Counted from the first letter of the stretch, positions 55,959-64,000 are shown. The stretch is 64,000 nt of DNA from Bacteroidetes bacterium GWF2_41_31 (GCA_001769215.1 MEOL01000029.1:34233-98232), one strand, 5' to 3'. Program-made: numbers and translations. Notes: a model not told the origin generated them from the letters alone.

Positions 55959-58580
55959 TTGAGCACAGAAACGAAATATGTTGAGACACCTCTGATGAAG
56001 CAATTTTATCAGATCAAGGCAAAGTATCCTGACGCGTTGCTTCTATTCAGGGTGGGCGATTTTTATGAAACATTTGGTGCAGATGCCATCCGAACATCGG
56101 CTATTTTGGGAATTGTACTCACCAAGCGGCGCAATGGGGCTGCTTCCTTTGTCGAATTGGCCGGATTTCCATATCATTCTCTCGACACCTATTTGCCAAA
56201 ACTGGTGAGGGCCGGGCATCGGGTCGCCATCTGCGATCAGCTTGAAGACCCCAAGCTGACCAAAACCATCGTCAAAAGGGGCGTTACCGAGTTGGTAACT
56301 CCGGGCGTAACACTTAACGACAACGTACTGGAACAAAAAGAAAATAATTTTCTGGCAGCGGTGCACCTCACCACGGGCAATTTGGGCGTAAGCTTTGTAG
56401 ATATCAGTACTGGTGAATTTTTTTTAGCTGAAGGCAGTATTGAATACGTAGATAAATTACTCCAGGGTTTTGCCCCAAGCGAGGTGGTGATCCAACGACA
56501 GTTTCGCGATCAGTTTCAACAGCAGTTTGGCAATGGATATTGTCAGGCGTATTTCGATGATTGGGTGTTTAGTGATGATTTTGCTCAGACGGTGTTACTT
56601 AAACATTTTCATACAACCTCTCTTAAAGGCTTCGGGGTAGAGTCGTTGGACAAAGGAATTGTAGCGGCCGGGGCATGTATTCATTACCTTCTTGAAACGC
56701 ATCACGACAAAATTGATCACATTAGTAAGTTAAGCCGCATCGACGAAGGCCGTTACGTGTGGCTTGATAAATTTACTGTCCGGAACCTGGAGCTTATAGC
56801 ACCCTTAAGTCCTGGCGCTATTACCTTACTCGATGTTATTGATCACACAGCTTCGCCTATGGGAGCCAGGATGATGCGCCGATGGATTACACTTCCGTTA
56901 AAAGACCTCAAGGCAATCAACGACCGGTTGAATGTGGTCGATTTTTTATTGAAGAACCCTGATTTTGAAAAACAACTGCATGGCGAAATTGCCCAGACAG
57001 GTGATCTGGAGCGATTAATCTCCAAAGTGGCGACAGGCCGTGTGAACCCCCGTGAATTAATTCAGCTTAAGCGTGCACTCCAGGCTGTTGAAAGATTGCG
57101 GAAATTGTGTAAAAGTATTGGTAATGAGTCGTTAAGCCCTATTGCTGATCAGATCAACCCCTGTCAGATATTAATCGAAAAATTGTCCTCGCAACTAACT
57201 GAAGAACCACCCGCTGTACTTTCGAAGGGGAATGTTATTGCCTCTGGCGTTTCATCTGAACTCGATGAGTTAAGAAACCTGGCCTTCAGTGGCAAAGATT
57301 ATCTAAAAAACCTGGTGAAACAGGAAACTGAGCGAACCGGAATTTCATCGTTAAAAATTGGTTTTAACAACGTGTTCGGATATTACCTGGAGGTAACCAA
57401 TACCCATAAAGACAAGGTGCCACCGGAATGGCATCGCAAGCAGACCCTGACCAGCGGTGAGCGGTATATTACTGAAGAGTTAAAGGAATACGAACAAAAG
57501 ATTCTTGGTGCCGAAGAAAAAATGGAAGTGCTGGAACAGAAATATTTTGAGGCGTTGGTGCATTTTACATCTGGTTTTGTGGATCGGGTACAGCTCGATG
57601 CCAATCTGATTGCAGGACTGGATTGTCTGGATTCGTTTGCACGCATCTCAGTTGATAACAACTATTCGCGGCCCGATCTCAATGAAGAATTGGCCATTGA
57701 TATCAAAGGGGGGCGTCATCCTGTGATAGAAAAAAACCTGCCTCCCGGAGAAAGTTATATTGCCAACGATGTATTTCTGGATCATGCCAAACAGCAAATC
57801 ATCATGATTACCGGACCTAACATGTCGGGTAAGTCGGCTCTGTTACGCCAAACAGCATTAATTGTATTGTTAGCACAGATGGGATGTTTTGTGCCTGCCG
57901 ATTCTGCAAAATTGGGTATTGTAGATAAGCTGTTCACCCGGGTGGGGGCGTCGGATAATATTTCATCGGGCGAATCGACTTTTATGGTGGAGATGAACGA
58001 AACTGCCAGTATCCTGAACAATATTTCGAACAGAAGCCTGATTTTGCTGGACGAAATTGGCAGAGGGACAAGTACTTATGATGGTATCTCCATCGCGTGG
58101 AGCATTGCCGAATACCTGCATAACCACCCTGCTTACCGGGCAAAAGTGTTATTCGCTACACATTATCATGAGCTGAATGAGATGAGTACTACCTTATCAC
58201 GGATTAAAAACTACCATGTTACGGTAAAGGAAATGGGCAACCGGGTGATTTTTTTGAGGAAGTTGAAAAAAGGGGGAAGTGAGCACAGCTTTGGTATCCA
58301 TGTGGCCGAAATGGCCGGTATGCCACGAAAGGTGTTGGAACGGGCGAGGCAGATGCTGACCATTCTGGAAAAAAACCACAGCAGTGAAGCATTAAACCAA
58401 GCCATAAAAAAGACCAGCAACCCTGATCACATGCAATTGAGTTTTATTCAGTTGGACGATCCGTTGCTGCTACAAATAAAAGCAGACATCCTGAACACCA
58501 ATATTGATGTCCTGACGCCCGTGGAAGCCTTAATGAAGTTGAATGAGATAAAAAAGTTGTTGGGAAGTGGACAAAAATAA
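55959..58580 (+). CDS. mutS: DNA mismatch repair protein MutS
   Basis: Recognises mismatches and starts repair as an ATPase dimer. 873 residues from a TTG start (MSTETKYVETPLMKQFY); no upstream alternative is possible without crossing the promoter. The mismatch-binding motif RVGDFYETFG lies near residue 31; connector, lever and clamp domains follow. The ATPase has Walker A GPNMSGKSALLR near 620, DEIGRGTSTYDG, and the C-terminal helix-turn-helix. Full length, single gene. Confidence 0.97.
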   Translation: MSTETKYVETPLMKQFYQIKAKYPDALLLFRVGDFYETFGADAIRTSAILGIVLTKRRNGAASFVELAGFPYHSLDTYLPKLVRAGHRVAICDQLEDPKLTKTIVKRGVTELVTPGVTLNDNVLEQKENNFLAAVHLTTGNLGVSFVDISTGEFFLAEGSIEYVDKLLQGFAPSEVVIQRQFRDQFQQQFGNGYCQAYFDDWVFSDDFAQTVLLKHFHTTSLKGFGVESLDKGIVAAGACIHYLLETHHDKIDHISKLSRIDEGRYVWLDKFTVRNLELIAPLSPGAITLLDVIDHTASPMGARMMRRWITLPLKDLKAINDRLNVVDFLLKNPDFEKQLHGEIAQTGDLERLISKVATGRVNPRELIQLKRALQAVERLRKLCKSIGNESLSPIADQINPCQILIEKLSSQLTEEPPAVLSKGNVIASGVSSELDELRNLAFSGKDYLKNLVKQETERTGISSLKIGFNNVFGYYLEVTNTHKDKVPPEWHRKQTLTSGERYITEELKEYEQKILGAEEKMEVLEQKYFEALVHFTSGFVDRVQLDANLIAGLDCLDSFARISVDNNYSRPDLNEELAIDIKGGRHPVIEKNLPPGESYIANDVFLDHAKQQIIMITGPNMSGKSALLRQTALIVLLAQMGCFVPADSAKLGIVDKLFTRVGASDNISSGESTFMVEMNETASILNNISNRSLILLDEIGRGTSTYDGISIAWSIAEYLHNHPAYRAKVLFATHYHELNEMSTTLSRIKNYHVTVKEMGNRVIFLRKLKKGGSEHSFGIHVAEMAGMPRKVLERARQMLTILEKNHSSEALNQAIKKTSNPDHMQLSFIQLDDPLLLQIKADILNTNIDVLTPVEALMKLNEIKKLLGSGQK

Positions 58581-58605
58581 GGGAATGAAAAAAATCTATT
58601 TTTTA

Positions 58606-58638
58606 TTTGCAGGATTTATAAAAATTGTTTTACATTTG
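58606..58638 (+). promoter_or_regulatory. Promoter of the tRNA pair
   Basis: TTTG (58606-58609) and TACATTTG (58631-58638) are 21 bases apart, a full match. It lies just after mutS and 44 bases before tRNA-Gly. Confidence 0.75.
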
Positions 58639-58682
58639 CACCTCCAAAAACGATACCACGTGTTGGTAACTATGATGGAAAT

Positions 58683-58756
<74 letters not shown>

Positions 58757-58817
58757 AAAATCCCGGACCCACCCCGATGGATATCGGTTCAAGGCACGGG
58801 ATTTTTCTTTGACATAG

Positions 58818-58902
58818 GCTCGAGTGGTGGAATTGGTAGACACGTTGGACTTAAAATCCAATGACCATTGCGGTCGTGCGGGTTCAAGTCCCGCCTCGAG
58901 TA
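58818..58902 (+). tRNA. tRNA-Leu(TAA)
   Basis: 85-base class II tRNA with long variable arm (TGACCATTGCGGTCGT). Acceptor GCTCGAG / CTCGAGT has a G-U closing pair at 1-72, and the anticodon loop CTTAAAA carries TAA. The T arm is GCGGGTTCAAGTCCCGC. It lies 62 bases after tRNA-Gly. The open frame of the minus-strand RadC-like gene covers its last 19 bases. Confidence 0.95.
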
Positions 58903-59423
58903 CGGAAAGCCGGCTTCGAAGGAAGTCGGCTTTTTATTTGGGTACAACATTTGTATTTTTGGATTGAGATATAGCCCTGTTCAAAGGGCATTAATCCATT
59001 ATCTGCAAACGAATATTGAGATTCTTCTGTGAGAATGATATGGTCCTGTACTGAAATTTCCATGAGTTTGCCTCCTGAAATGACTTTTTTTGTGAGCGAA
59101 ATATCTGCTTTACTGGGAGCAGTATTTCCGGATGGATGGTTGTGAGATAATATTACGCCACTAGCATTGGCTTTTAACGCAATTTGGAAAATCATCTTTG
59201 TGTCGACAACGTTTCCGGCTGTACCTCCTTTGCTAATGAGAGTAAATCCCAAAACCCTGTTTGCCCTATTGAGCAGCAGGATTACGAATTCTTCACGATA
59301 CTGCATTTGATCACTCCATACCGACCGTAACAGATTCACTGCATCCCCATCCTTTTCCCAGTATATTTTTCGGATACGATTGCCAAGAACAGAGGAAATG
59401 GTATTCCTTGGGATAATATTCAA
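58884..59423 (-). CDS. RadC-like JAB/MPN-domain protein with extended 3' end
   Basis: 179 residues as an open frame from a TTG start. The RadC-type JAMM metal site is intact: VILSHNHPSGNTAPSKADISLT near residues 90-110, and VQDHIILTEESQYSFADNGLM follows. It lacks the N-terminal helix-hairpin-helix part of chromosomal RadC, like RadC-type genes on mobile elements. The final 35 codons or so are not family sequence and run through a terminator and into tRNA-Leu, suggesting loss of the original stop. Role unclear, possibly tied to element mobility. Confidence 0.75.
   Translation of the reverse strand: MNIIPRNTISSVLGNRIRKIYWEKDGDAVNLLRSVWSDQMQYREEFVILLLNRANRVLGFTLISKGGTAGNVVDTKMIFQIALKANASGVILSHNHPSGNTAPSKADISLTKKVISGGKLMEISVQDHIILTEESQYSFADNGLMPFEQGYISIQKYKCCTQIKSRLPSKPAFRTRGGT
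58906..58935 (+). terminator. Terminator after the tRNA pair
   Basis: A 12-bp stem (AAAGCCGGCTTC / GAAGTCGGCTTT with one G-T pair) and a GAAG loop are followed by T residues. It lies just after tRNA-Leu and inside the 3' open frame of the RadC-like gene. Confidence 0.8.
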
Positions 59424-59448
59424 AAAATTATCGATGAGCGATACAAAC

Positions 59449-59480
59449 TTGCTTTATAGCCCAAAATATGGTTATATTTG
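59449..59480 (+). promoter_or_regulatory. Promoter of the Fic gene with GAGCGATA repeats
   Basis: TTG (59449-59451) and TATATTTG (59473-59480) are 21 bases apart. The 9-base repeat TGAGCGATA occurs at 59435-59443 and 59479-59487, flanking the promoter at 44-base spacing, and could be an operator shared with the divergent RadC-like gene. Confidence 0.5.
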
Positions 59481-59506
59481 AGCGATAAATAGTAACAATA
59501 TAGCTC

Positions 59507-60628
59507 ATGACCTATAAAACATGGAATTGGATGTTGAATCAGTGGCCTCATTTTTCTTATGATAAAGAGGTTCTTGCTGAACTGGAATATACCTTTTCCC
59601 AAAACAGCGGAACCATTCTTGGTGTATTCAGGCATATGCAGGGTATTTCGAAAGATGACTTTGTAGTAGAAGTATTGAGTAACGAGGCACTAAAAACCTC
59701 TGAAATAGAAGGGGAAAATTTAGACCGGGAAAGTGTTCAATCTTCTATTAAAAAAAATCTCGGGTTGAGCACTGAAAACAGAAAGGTTTCACCGGCAGAG
59801 TATGGTATTTCAGAAATGATGGTTGATCTGTATTTAAATTTTGACACACCACTATCACATACCCTCCTGTATCAGTGGCATGAGATGCTCACCAATGGAA
59901 GGCGGGATTTAAGCAATATTGGCAGGTACAGAACCCATGAGGCCCCTATGCAGGTTGTATCCGGAAGGTTAGACAACCCGAATATACACTTTGAGGCTCC
60001 TCCATCAAAAGTGGTTTTTAATGAAATGGAGCAGTTTATCAACTGGTTTAATTGCGAACATGATACTGCCGGAAAATCAAAACTTTTCCCTCTTGCAAAA
60101 GCCGGTATTGCCCACTTGTATTTTGTCAGCATACATCCTTTTGAAGATGGAAATGGGCGCATTGGGCGGGCTATTGCTGAGAAATCAATTGCCATGAGCT
60201 TAAAGCAGCCTTCATTAATTTCCCTTTCACATGCGATAGAAATACGTAAAAAGGACTACTATCAATCACTGGAAAAGAGCAATACGAACTTAGAAATTAC
60301 AGACTGGCTTGTGTATTTTGGCCAAACAATTTTGGATGCCCAACAGGATACTTTAAATCAGATTGAATTCCTGATCGAAAAAACGAGATTTTTTGATCGT
60401 TTCTCATCTTTGCTTAATGAGCGACAGATGAGGGTCGTCAAACGTCTTTTTGAAGCCGGGCATACAGGCTTTAAAGGAGGATTAAGCGCTGATAATTATC
60501 AAAGGATAGCAAAAACCTCAGCTTCAACGGCAACACGAGATTTACAGGAGTTGGTGCAAAATAATATACTGCTAAAAACAGGCGTATTAAAAGGTTCGCG
60601 GTATTTTCTGAACATCAAAATAAAATAA
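59507..60628 (+). CDS. Fic-family protein (probable AMP transferase), class II
   Basis: 373 residues. Transfers AMP or a related group onto target proteins. An N-terminal DUF4172-like segment comes first (TWNWMLNQWPHFSYD). A self-inhibitory helix near residue 66 reads TSEIEG, matching [S/T]-x3-E-[G/N], which normally blocks ATP use. The Fic core follows near residues 205-225 with HPFEDGNGRIGRA, the intact catalytic His and phosphate-binding residues. A winged-helix-like C-terminus includes TSASTATRDLQELVQN. Class II members are self-inhibited toxins or regulators. No cognate antitoxin gene is adjacent, as expected. Confidence 0.93.
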   Translation: MTYKTWNWMLNQWPHFSYDKEVLAELEYTFSQNSGTILGVFRHMQGISKDDFVVEVLSNEALKTSEIEGENLDRESVQSSIKKNLGLSTENRKVSPAEYGISEMMVDLYLNFDTPLSHTLLYQWHEMLTNGRRDLSNIGRYRTHEAPMQVVSGRLDNPNIHFEAPPSKVVFNEMEQFINWFNCEHDTAGKSKLFPLAKAGIAHLYFVSIHPFEDGNGRIGRAIAEKSIAMSLKQPSLISLSHAIEIRKKDYYQSLEKSNTNLEITDWLVYFGQTILDAQQDTLNQIEFLIEKTRFFDRFSSLLNERQMRVVKRLFEAGHTGFKGGLSADNYQRIAKTSASTATRDLQELVQNNILLKTGVLKGSRYFLNIKIK

Positions 60629-60779
60629 CCTGCTATCTTCCTATTAACGAACCCATTCATTGTAACCTGGTAAGCTACCATTTTGTGGAGGGATTTTATT
60701 GTGCCAGAAAATTTCACCTAAAAATACACTTTTCTAAGGTACCCAGAAAAGGAAGATTTTTATTGAAATTCCCGACTTG

Positions 60780-61499
60780 CAGTCGGATAAATCCGGACTG
60801 CAAGGAATGTCCAATTAGCACATTCAGAGTTAATGAACAATACTTCATAGAATCCATCCATTGCAGTCTGGCTTTAGCCGACTGCACCCAAATAACTCTT
60901 AAGCTTTAACAACAGTTAGTTACAGAAAAAAGTAAAGATTAGAAATTGAGAATAGATTCTGAATGTAGGGCAGTCGGATAAATCCAGACTACAAGGAATG
61001 TCCAATTAGCACATTCAGAAACTGTCTAAATTTTTCCCGTAGGGAAAGTATATGGGTAGAAAACGGAATATAACTGAGATTGTATCGTCCCATCCGGGAC
61101 GAAATAAACTATCAAGATGATTATTCTACCCATATTTTGCTCCTAACGGAGCCTTAAAACAAAATTTAGACAGTTTCTCAGAGTAAATGAACAAAACTTC
61201 ATAGAATCCATCCATTGCAGCCTGGCTTTAGCCGACTGCCCCCAAATAACTCTTAAGCTTTAAGAACTGTTAGTTACAGAAAAAAGTAAAGATTAGAAAT
61301 TGAGAATAGATTCCGAATGTAGGGCAGTCGGATAAATCCGGACTGCAAGGAATGTCCAATTAGCACATTCAGAGTTAATGAACAATACTTCATAGAATCC
61401 ATCCATTGCAGTCTGGCTTTAGCCGACTGCACCCAAATAACTCTTAAGCTTTAACAACAGTTAGTTACAGAAAAAAGTAAAGATTAGAAATTGAGAATA
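60780..61499. repeat. Three tandem copies of a 191-base repeat
   Basis: Copies begin at 60780, 60971 and 61325. Copies 1 and 2 start 191 bases apart; copy 2 carries a 163-base insertion (160-base element plus 3-base duplication), so its core is also 191 bases. Copy 3 is cut short at 61499, about 16 bases early. Copies 1 and 3 match over about 170 bases; copy 2 has a few substitutions. Each copy carries two imperfect palindromes, CAGTCGGATAAATCCGGACTG and GCAGTCTGGCTTTAGCCGAC, of the REP type frequent in this phylum. No protein-coding sense found. Confidence 0.9.
61018..61177. mobile_element. 160-base MITE-like element in repeat copy 2
   Basis: Ends in perfect 17-bp inverted repeats (GAAACTGTCTAAATTTT). 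A 3-base direct repeat TCA flanks it (61015-61017 and 61178-61180), and the uninterrupted repeat copies have TCA once, so this is a true insertion. Nested palindromes inside: an 11-bp arm pair (61051-61061 and 61124-61134) and a 7-bp stem at 61085-61102. It encodes nothing, so it would be mobilised in trans. A 3-base TNA-type duplication with such ends is compatible with an IS5-family transposase, which is inference. Confidence 0.85.
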
Positions 61500-61601
61500 A
61501 ATCTCCCCACTCCGCTTCCCTCTTTTCTTATTCCGAGCGGAGCCGAGGAGAAAGAGGGGTCAAAAGAGCGATCAATGTCCAGGGGAGATTTTGTTCTCAA
61601 T
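61490..61601. repeat. 112-base inverted-repeat element at the end of the repeats
   Basis: Arms at 61490-61508 and 61582-61601 match with one substitution and one indel (ATTGAGAATAAATCTCCCC versus the complement of the right arm). The middle holds further complementary runs (CCCTCTTT / AAAGAGGG and CTCCGCT / AGCGGAG), so the single strand could fold into one long hairpin. It begins where repeat copy 3 is cut off, suggesting insertion or recombination there. Confidence 0.6.
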
Positions 61602-61631
61602 ATTCCAAAGCGGGGGAAGCTTTTTTACACG

Positions 61632-61662
61632 AAAAAAAGCGCCGAGTTATAAAACCCGACGC
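61632..61662 (-). terminator. Terminator of the large T9SS gene
   Basis: On the minus strand a 10-bp stem with two mismatches (GCGTCGGGTT / AACTCGGCGC) and loop TTAT is followed by seven T residues, about 140 bases past the stop of the large gene. Another hairpin lies closer at about 61770-61792 (CCTTCCCTTT / AAAGGGAGG). Confidence 0.55.
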
Positions 61663-61801
61663 TCATCTGACATATTTTCATTAACCGCATCTTATCCGAA
61701 GATAGTTAGCGATATAATGTCAGAATTTAGAATCAGTACGGAGACCGGGGTCTCCCCTGAGGAAGCTCCTTCCCTTTGAGTAAAGGGAGGGTTGGGATGG
61801 G

Positions 61802-64000
61802 TTATTCCTTCACTACCTTTTGAGTAGTGAATACCCCGTCCACATAAATTCGAACGAAGTATAATCCAGAAGGAAGCGTGCTCAAGTCAATCCGAGCGTT
61901 TTCCCCGAGGTTCTCCTGATGGATCACCTCACTTCCCGTCATATTTATAACGCTCAGTCTTTCGACTGACTTTCCTGCATTAATAAATACTGAACCGGAA
62001 GTCGGATTTGGATAAATTTTGAAGTTATCTGGTTCCGTCTCCCTGACATCGGTTATAACGCCAATGAAATTGAGATTTGTTTTGCTGTCGGTACTTCCGT
62101 CAGAAAGAACATATGATTGTTCAACGTCGTATATACCAGCAAGCAAATACTGGTGAGAGGTTTCAACAATACTTCCTGATCCCTCGAACATATCACCATC
62201 ACCAAACTCAATTGAATGATAGTCAACGGTTCTTGGGTCGTTGGGATTTTGTATGATTTCCGAATGAAATAAGAATTCATCATCCGTTGTTCCGTTCATA
62301 GGAGTTGCCTCCAAATAAAATGAAACTTCGTATGCCTCGATTATTTCATCCGAACCCGCACTTGTCTCACCATCACTTACTTCCACGTGATACAGGTTCT
62401 CTCCTTCCAGAGGAGGGGTCACAACGGGATTTTGTTCTGTTGAACTAAAACCTCCGGGACCTGTCCAAAGAAAGGTATAGTTTCCTGTACCACCCGCAGG
62501 CGATGCAAAGAGTTGAGATGATGCTCCTAAGGTAACTACTGTGGCCGAAGCTGAAGTAGTAACTTGAAGTGGCGCACCTTGTCCAACCTGGGTGATCGAG
62601 AAAACATCTGTCGCTCCTGAACCAGAAACGCTAAAGTCATCTGATCTGGAGGTAGGATCTGTATTTGCCTCATAATTGAGGGTCACAGTTCCCGGTCCCA
62701 TTCCAGATAAAGGCGCAGCAGACAACCATGAAGCAAGCCCCGTCACATCCCAAATCAAATCGCTGGGACAATCAACAGAAAACTGAAGACTGCCAGCGGT
62801 TGCTGGTACGTTTGCATTGTCCGGAGTCAGCGTAATAAATGCGCTCACTCCGTCCTGGTTTATCGTGAAGGTTTCAACAATATTGCTGTTACTTGTTACA
62901 GTAACAGTATAAGTCTCGCCAGCCATTGTATTAATGGCGGGATATGAAACATTTATTGTTGAGTTTCCTGCACCACTCGAAGGCGTAGCAATAACCAATG
63001 GATCGCTCGTAACGATACTCCAACTTTCATTGGAAGTGATTACAAAGGACGTGTTCCCGGAGCTTGCGCTCACGGTTACACTTTGCGGATCAATTGTTAA
63101 CATCAACGGTGTGACAGTAACTGTCACGGTGTTTGTATTAACGCTTCCACAACCATTAGTTAACTCGCAATAATACGAACCGGCATCTGCCAAAGTAGCC
63201 ACTGAAACACTATAACTGGCGCTTGTGGCGCCCGAAATAGCAGTTGTTCCGTGATACCACTGATAGCTAATGACATTGCTTCCAGCACAAGTTAAGGTAA
63301 AAGGTTGCCCTTGCAGAACAGTAACCGAAGTCGGCTGAGTCGTAACAACGACCAAGGGGTTCACAACAACAGTGATTATATTACTCGTCCCTCCAGTACA
63401 TGTACTGGAGGACTGACCAAAACAAGAATAACTTCCTGCTGTGGTCACCGTAATGGCATTACCTGTGGCGTTGTTAGACCAATGGTAGGTTACCCCCGTT
63501 TCCGGGGTGTTCACGCTCAGTGTAACCGAACCTCCTTGACAGAAGGTCGTCGGACCGTCTGCAGAGATGACCGGCGTTGCTGGAGTAAGATCCACCACCT
63601 GAACAATCCCAGGTCTGTTCCACTCCTCCGTGATCCTACGACACATATCGCGATCAGCAGTGCCGACTGGAGAAAATGTGTGGTCAAAAGCGGCAGAATA
63701 CCAACTTGCATTGGGCGCAGAGAACCTATAAAGACGGATTCCTCCGCCAAAGTTCCCTTGAGCCATCACAGTGGCATATTGCCCCCATGTGGCATCAGTT
63801 CCCAAATAGCCCCGACGATAAATGACTGGTGAAGGCGTAGTATTCTCATGCTCACCTCCCCAAAGGGCGTGACCACTTTCATGCATTTTTATATAATTCC
63901 CCAATCCACCATTATTTCCAATAACGGCCTTATAATAAAACCCCGGATTCATTTGATATACACTGATAGTAGCGACTCCAGCATACCCCCCCCCCCCCCA
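61802..64000 (-). CDS. Large T9SS-secreted metallopeptidase-like protein, 5' end missing
   Basis: Open to the window edge; 732 residues seen, N-terminus outside. Near the visible start is HESGHALWGGEHEN, a zincin-type HExxH with further His. Ig/PKD-like domains follow (about 145-305), then two BACON-like domains (307-475), another PKD-like domain and one more beta domain (to about 645). The C-terminus has a type IX sorting tail (IYPNPTSGSVFINAG, LPSGLYFVRIY, QKVVKE). The first visible codons form a poly-G tract (63986-63999) encoding WGGGG. The third zinc ligand lies one residue further than in classic metzincins, so the peptidase call is moderate. Confidence 0.8.
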   Translation of the reverse strand, partial: WGGGGYAGVATISVYQMNPGFYYKAVIGNNGGLGNYIKMHESGHALWGGEHENTTPSPVIYRRGYLGTDATWGQYATVMAQGNFGGGIRLYRFSAPNASWYSAAFDHTFSPVGTADRDMCRRITEEWNRPGIVQVVDLTPATPVISADGPTTFCQGGSVTLSVNTPETGVTYHWSNNATGNAITVTTAGSYSCFGQSSSTCTGGTSNIITVVVNPLVVVTTQPTSVTVLQGQPFTLTCAGSNVISYQWYHGTTAISGATSASYSVSVATLADAGSYYCELTNGCGSVNTNTVTVTVTPLMLTIDPQSVTVSASSGNTSFVITSNESWSIVTSDPLVIATPSSGAGNSTINVSYPAINTMAGETYTVTVTSNSNIVETFTINQDGVSAFITLTPDNANVPATAGSLQFSVDCPSDLIWDVTGLASWLSAAPLSGMGPGTVTLNYEANTDPTSRSDDFSVSGSGATDVFSITQVGQGAPLQVTTSASATVVTLGASSQLFASPAGGTGNYTFLWTGPGGFSSTEQNPVVTPPLEGENLYHVEVSDGETSAGSDEIIEAYEVSFYLEATPMNGTTDDEFLFHSEIIQNPNDPRTVDYHSIEFGDGDMFEGSGSIVETSHQYLLAGIYDVEQSYVLSDGSTDSKTNLNFIGVITDVRETEPDNFKIYPNPTSGSVFINAGKSVERLSVINMTGSEVIHQENLGENARIDLSTLPSGLYFVRIYVDGVFTTQKVVKE

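Noticed and set aside
60685..60909. 74-codon frame over repeat copy 1
   Set aside because: Made of palindromic repeat DNA, not kept as a frame in the other copies.
60780..61499. CRISPR array
   Set aside because: Units are 191 bases and contiguous, with no short repeat/spacer alternation and no cas genes.
61591..61779. 62-codon frame downstream of the repeats
   Set aside because: Crosses a terminator-like hairpin and has no family resemblance or start signal.
63305..63832. 175-codon frame antisense to the large T9SS gene
   Set aside because: Shadow of the PKD-like region; no independent support.

Overview
The window comes from a chromosome of the phylum Bacteroidota, most likely an anaerobic or facultative member near the Bacteroidales/Marinilabiliales. 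Five things point there: type IX secretion (T9SS) C-terminal sorting tails on two secreted proteins; recurring promoters of the form TTTG-N20/21-TAnnTTTG; an lpxD-lpxC-fabZ-lpxA-efp-lpxD-like lipid A operon; pyruvate:ferredoxin oxidoreductase beside a DHOD-like protein; and families typical of this phylum (DUF6427-type and DUF5362-type membrane proteins, OmpA-TPR porin). No rRNA, CRISPR array, prophage or intact transposase gene was seen.

Layout. 0-3.8 kb: superoxide dismutase, two tandem paralogous outer-membrane barrels and tyrS. 3.9-9.1 kb: a surface-polysaccharide operon on the plus strand (flippase, two Wzz-like chain-length proteins, O-antigen ligase/polymerase). 9.2-14.1 kb: the lipid A operon on the minus strand, with lpxC and fabZ, often one fused gene in this phylum, separated by a single in-frame stop. 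14.2-20.9 kb: rnhB, a DUF6427-like protein, purD, a glycosyltransferase, a PAP2 phosphatase, a TonB-like protein, a MerR regulator and an M23 peptidase. 21-36.6 kb: alaS, a secreted TPR protein, a SPOR outer-membrane protein, a nucleoid-associated protein, a hybrid histidine kinase, a DHOD-like protein, nifJ and sppA. 36.7-37.4 kb: a glucosaminidase-like protein.

37.5-50.8 kb looks like an AT-richer accessory block. It holds a membrane-anchored TPR-CHAT (caspase-like) protein; a minus-strand run of nine exported, lipidated or membrane proteins of mostly unknown function, one a T9SS cargo; then a plus-strand pair made of a divergent sigma-like protein and a zinc-finger/TM/TPR protein resembling an anti-sigma factor. 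This is the best candidate in the window for a poorly described envelope-surveillance or regulated-proteolysis system, but that function is inference.

50.8-58.6 kb: folK and a deoxynucleoside kinase, an antitoxin-like gene with a 24-codon toxin remnant, an OmpA-TPR porin, a SpoU methyltransferase and mutS. 58.6-64 kb: a tRNA-Gly/tRNA-Leu pair followed by plastic DNA: a RadC-like gene reading into tRNA-Leu, a Fic protein, three tandem 191-bp repeats (one interrupted by a 160-bp MITE-like element with a 3-bp target duplication), a second long inverted-repeat element, and the 3' part of a large T9SS metallopeptidase-like gene running off the window through a 14-base poly-G coding tract.
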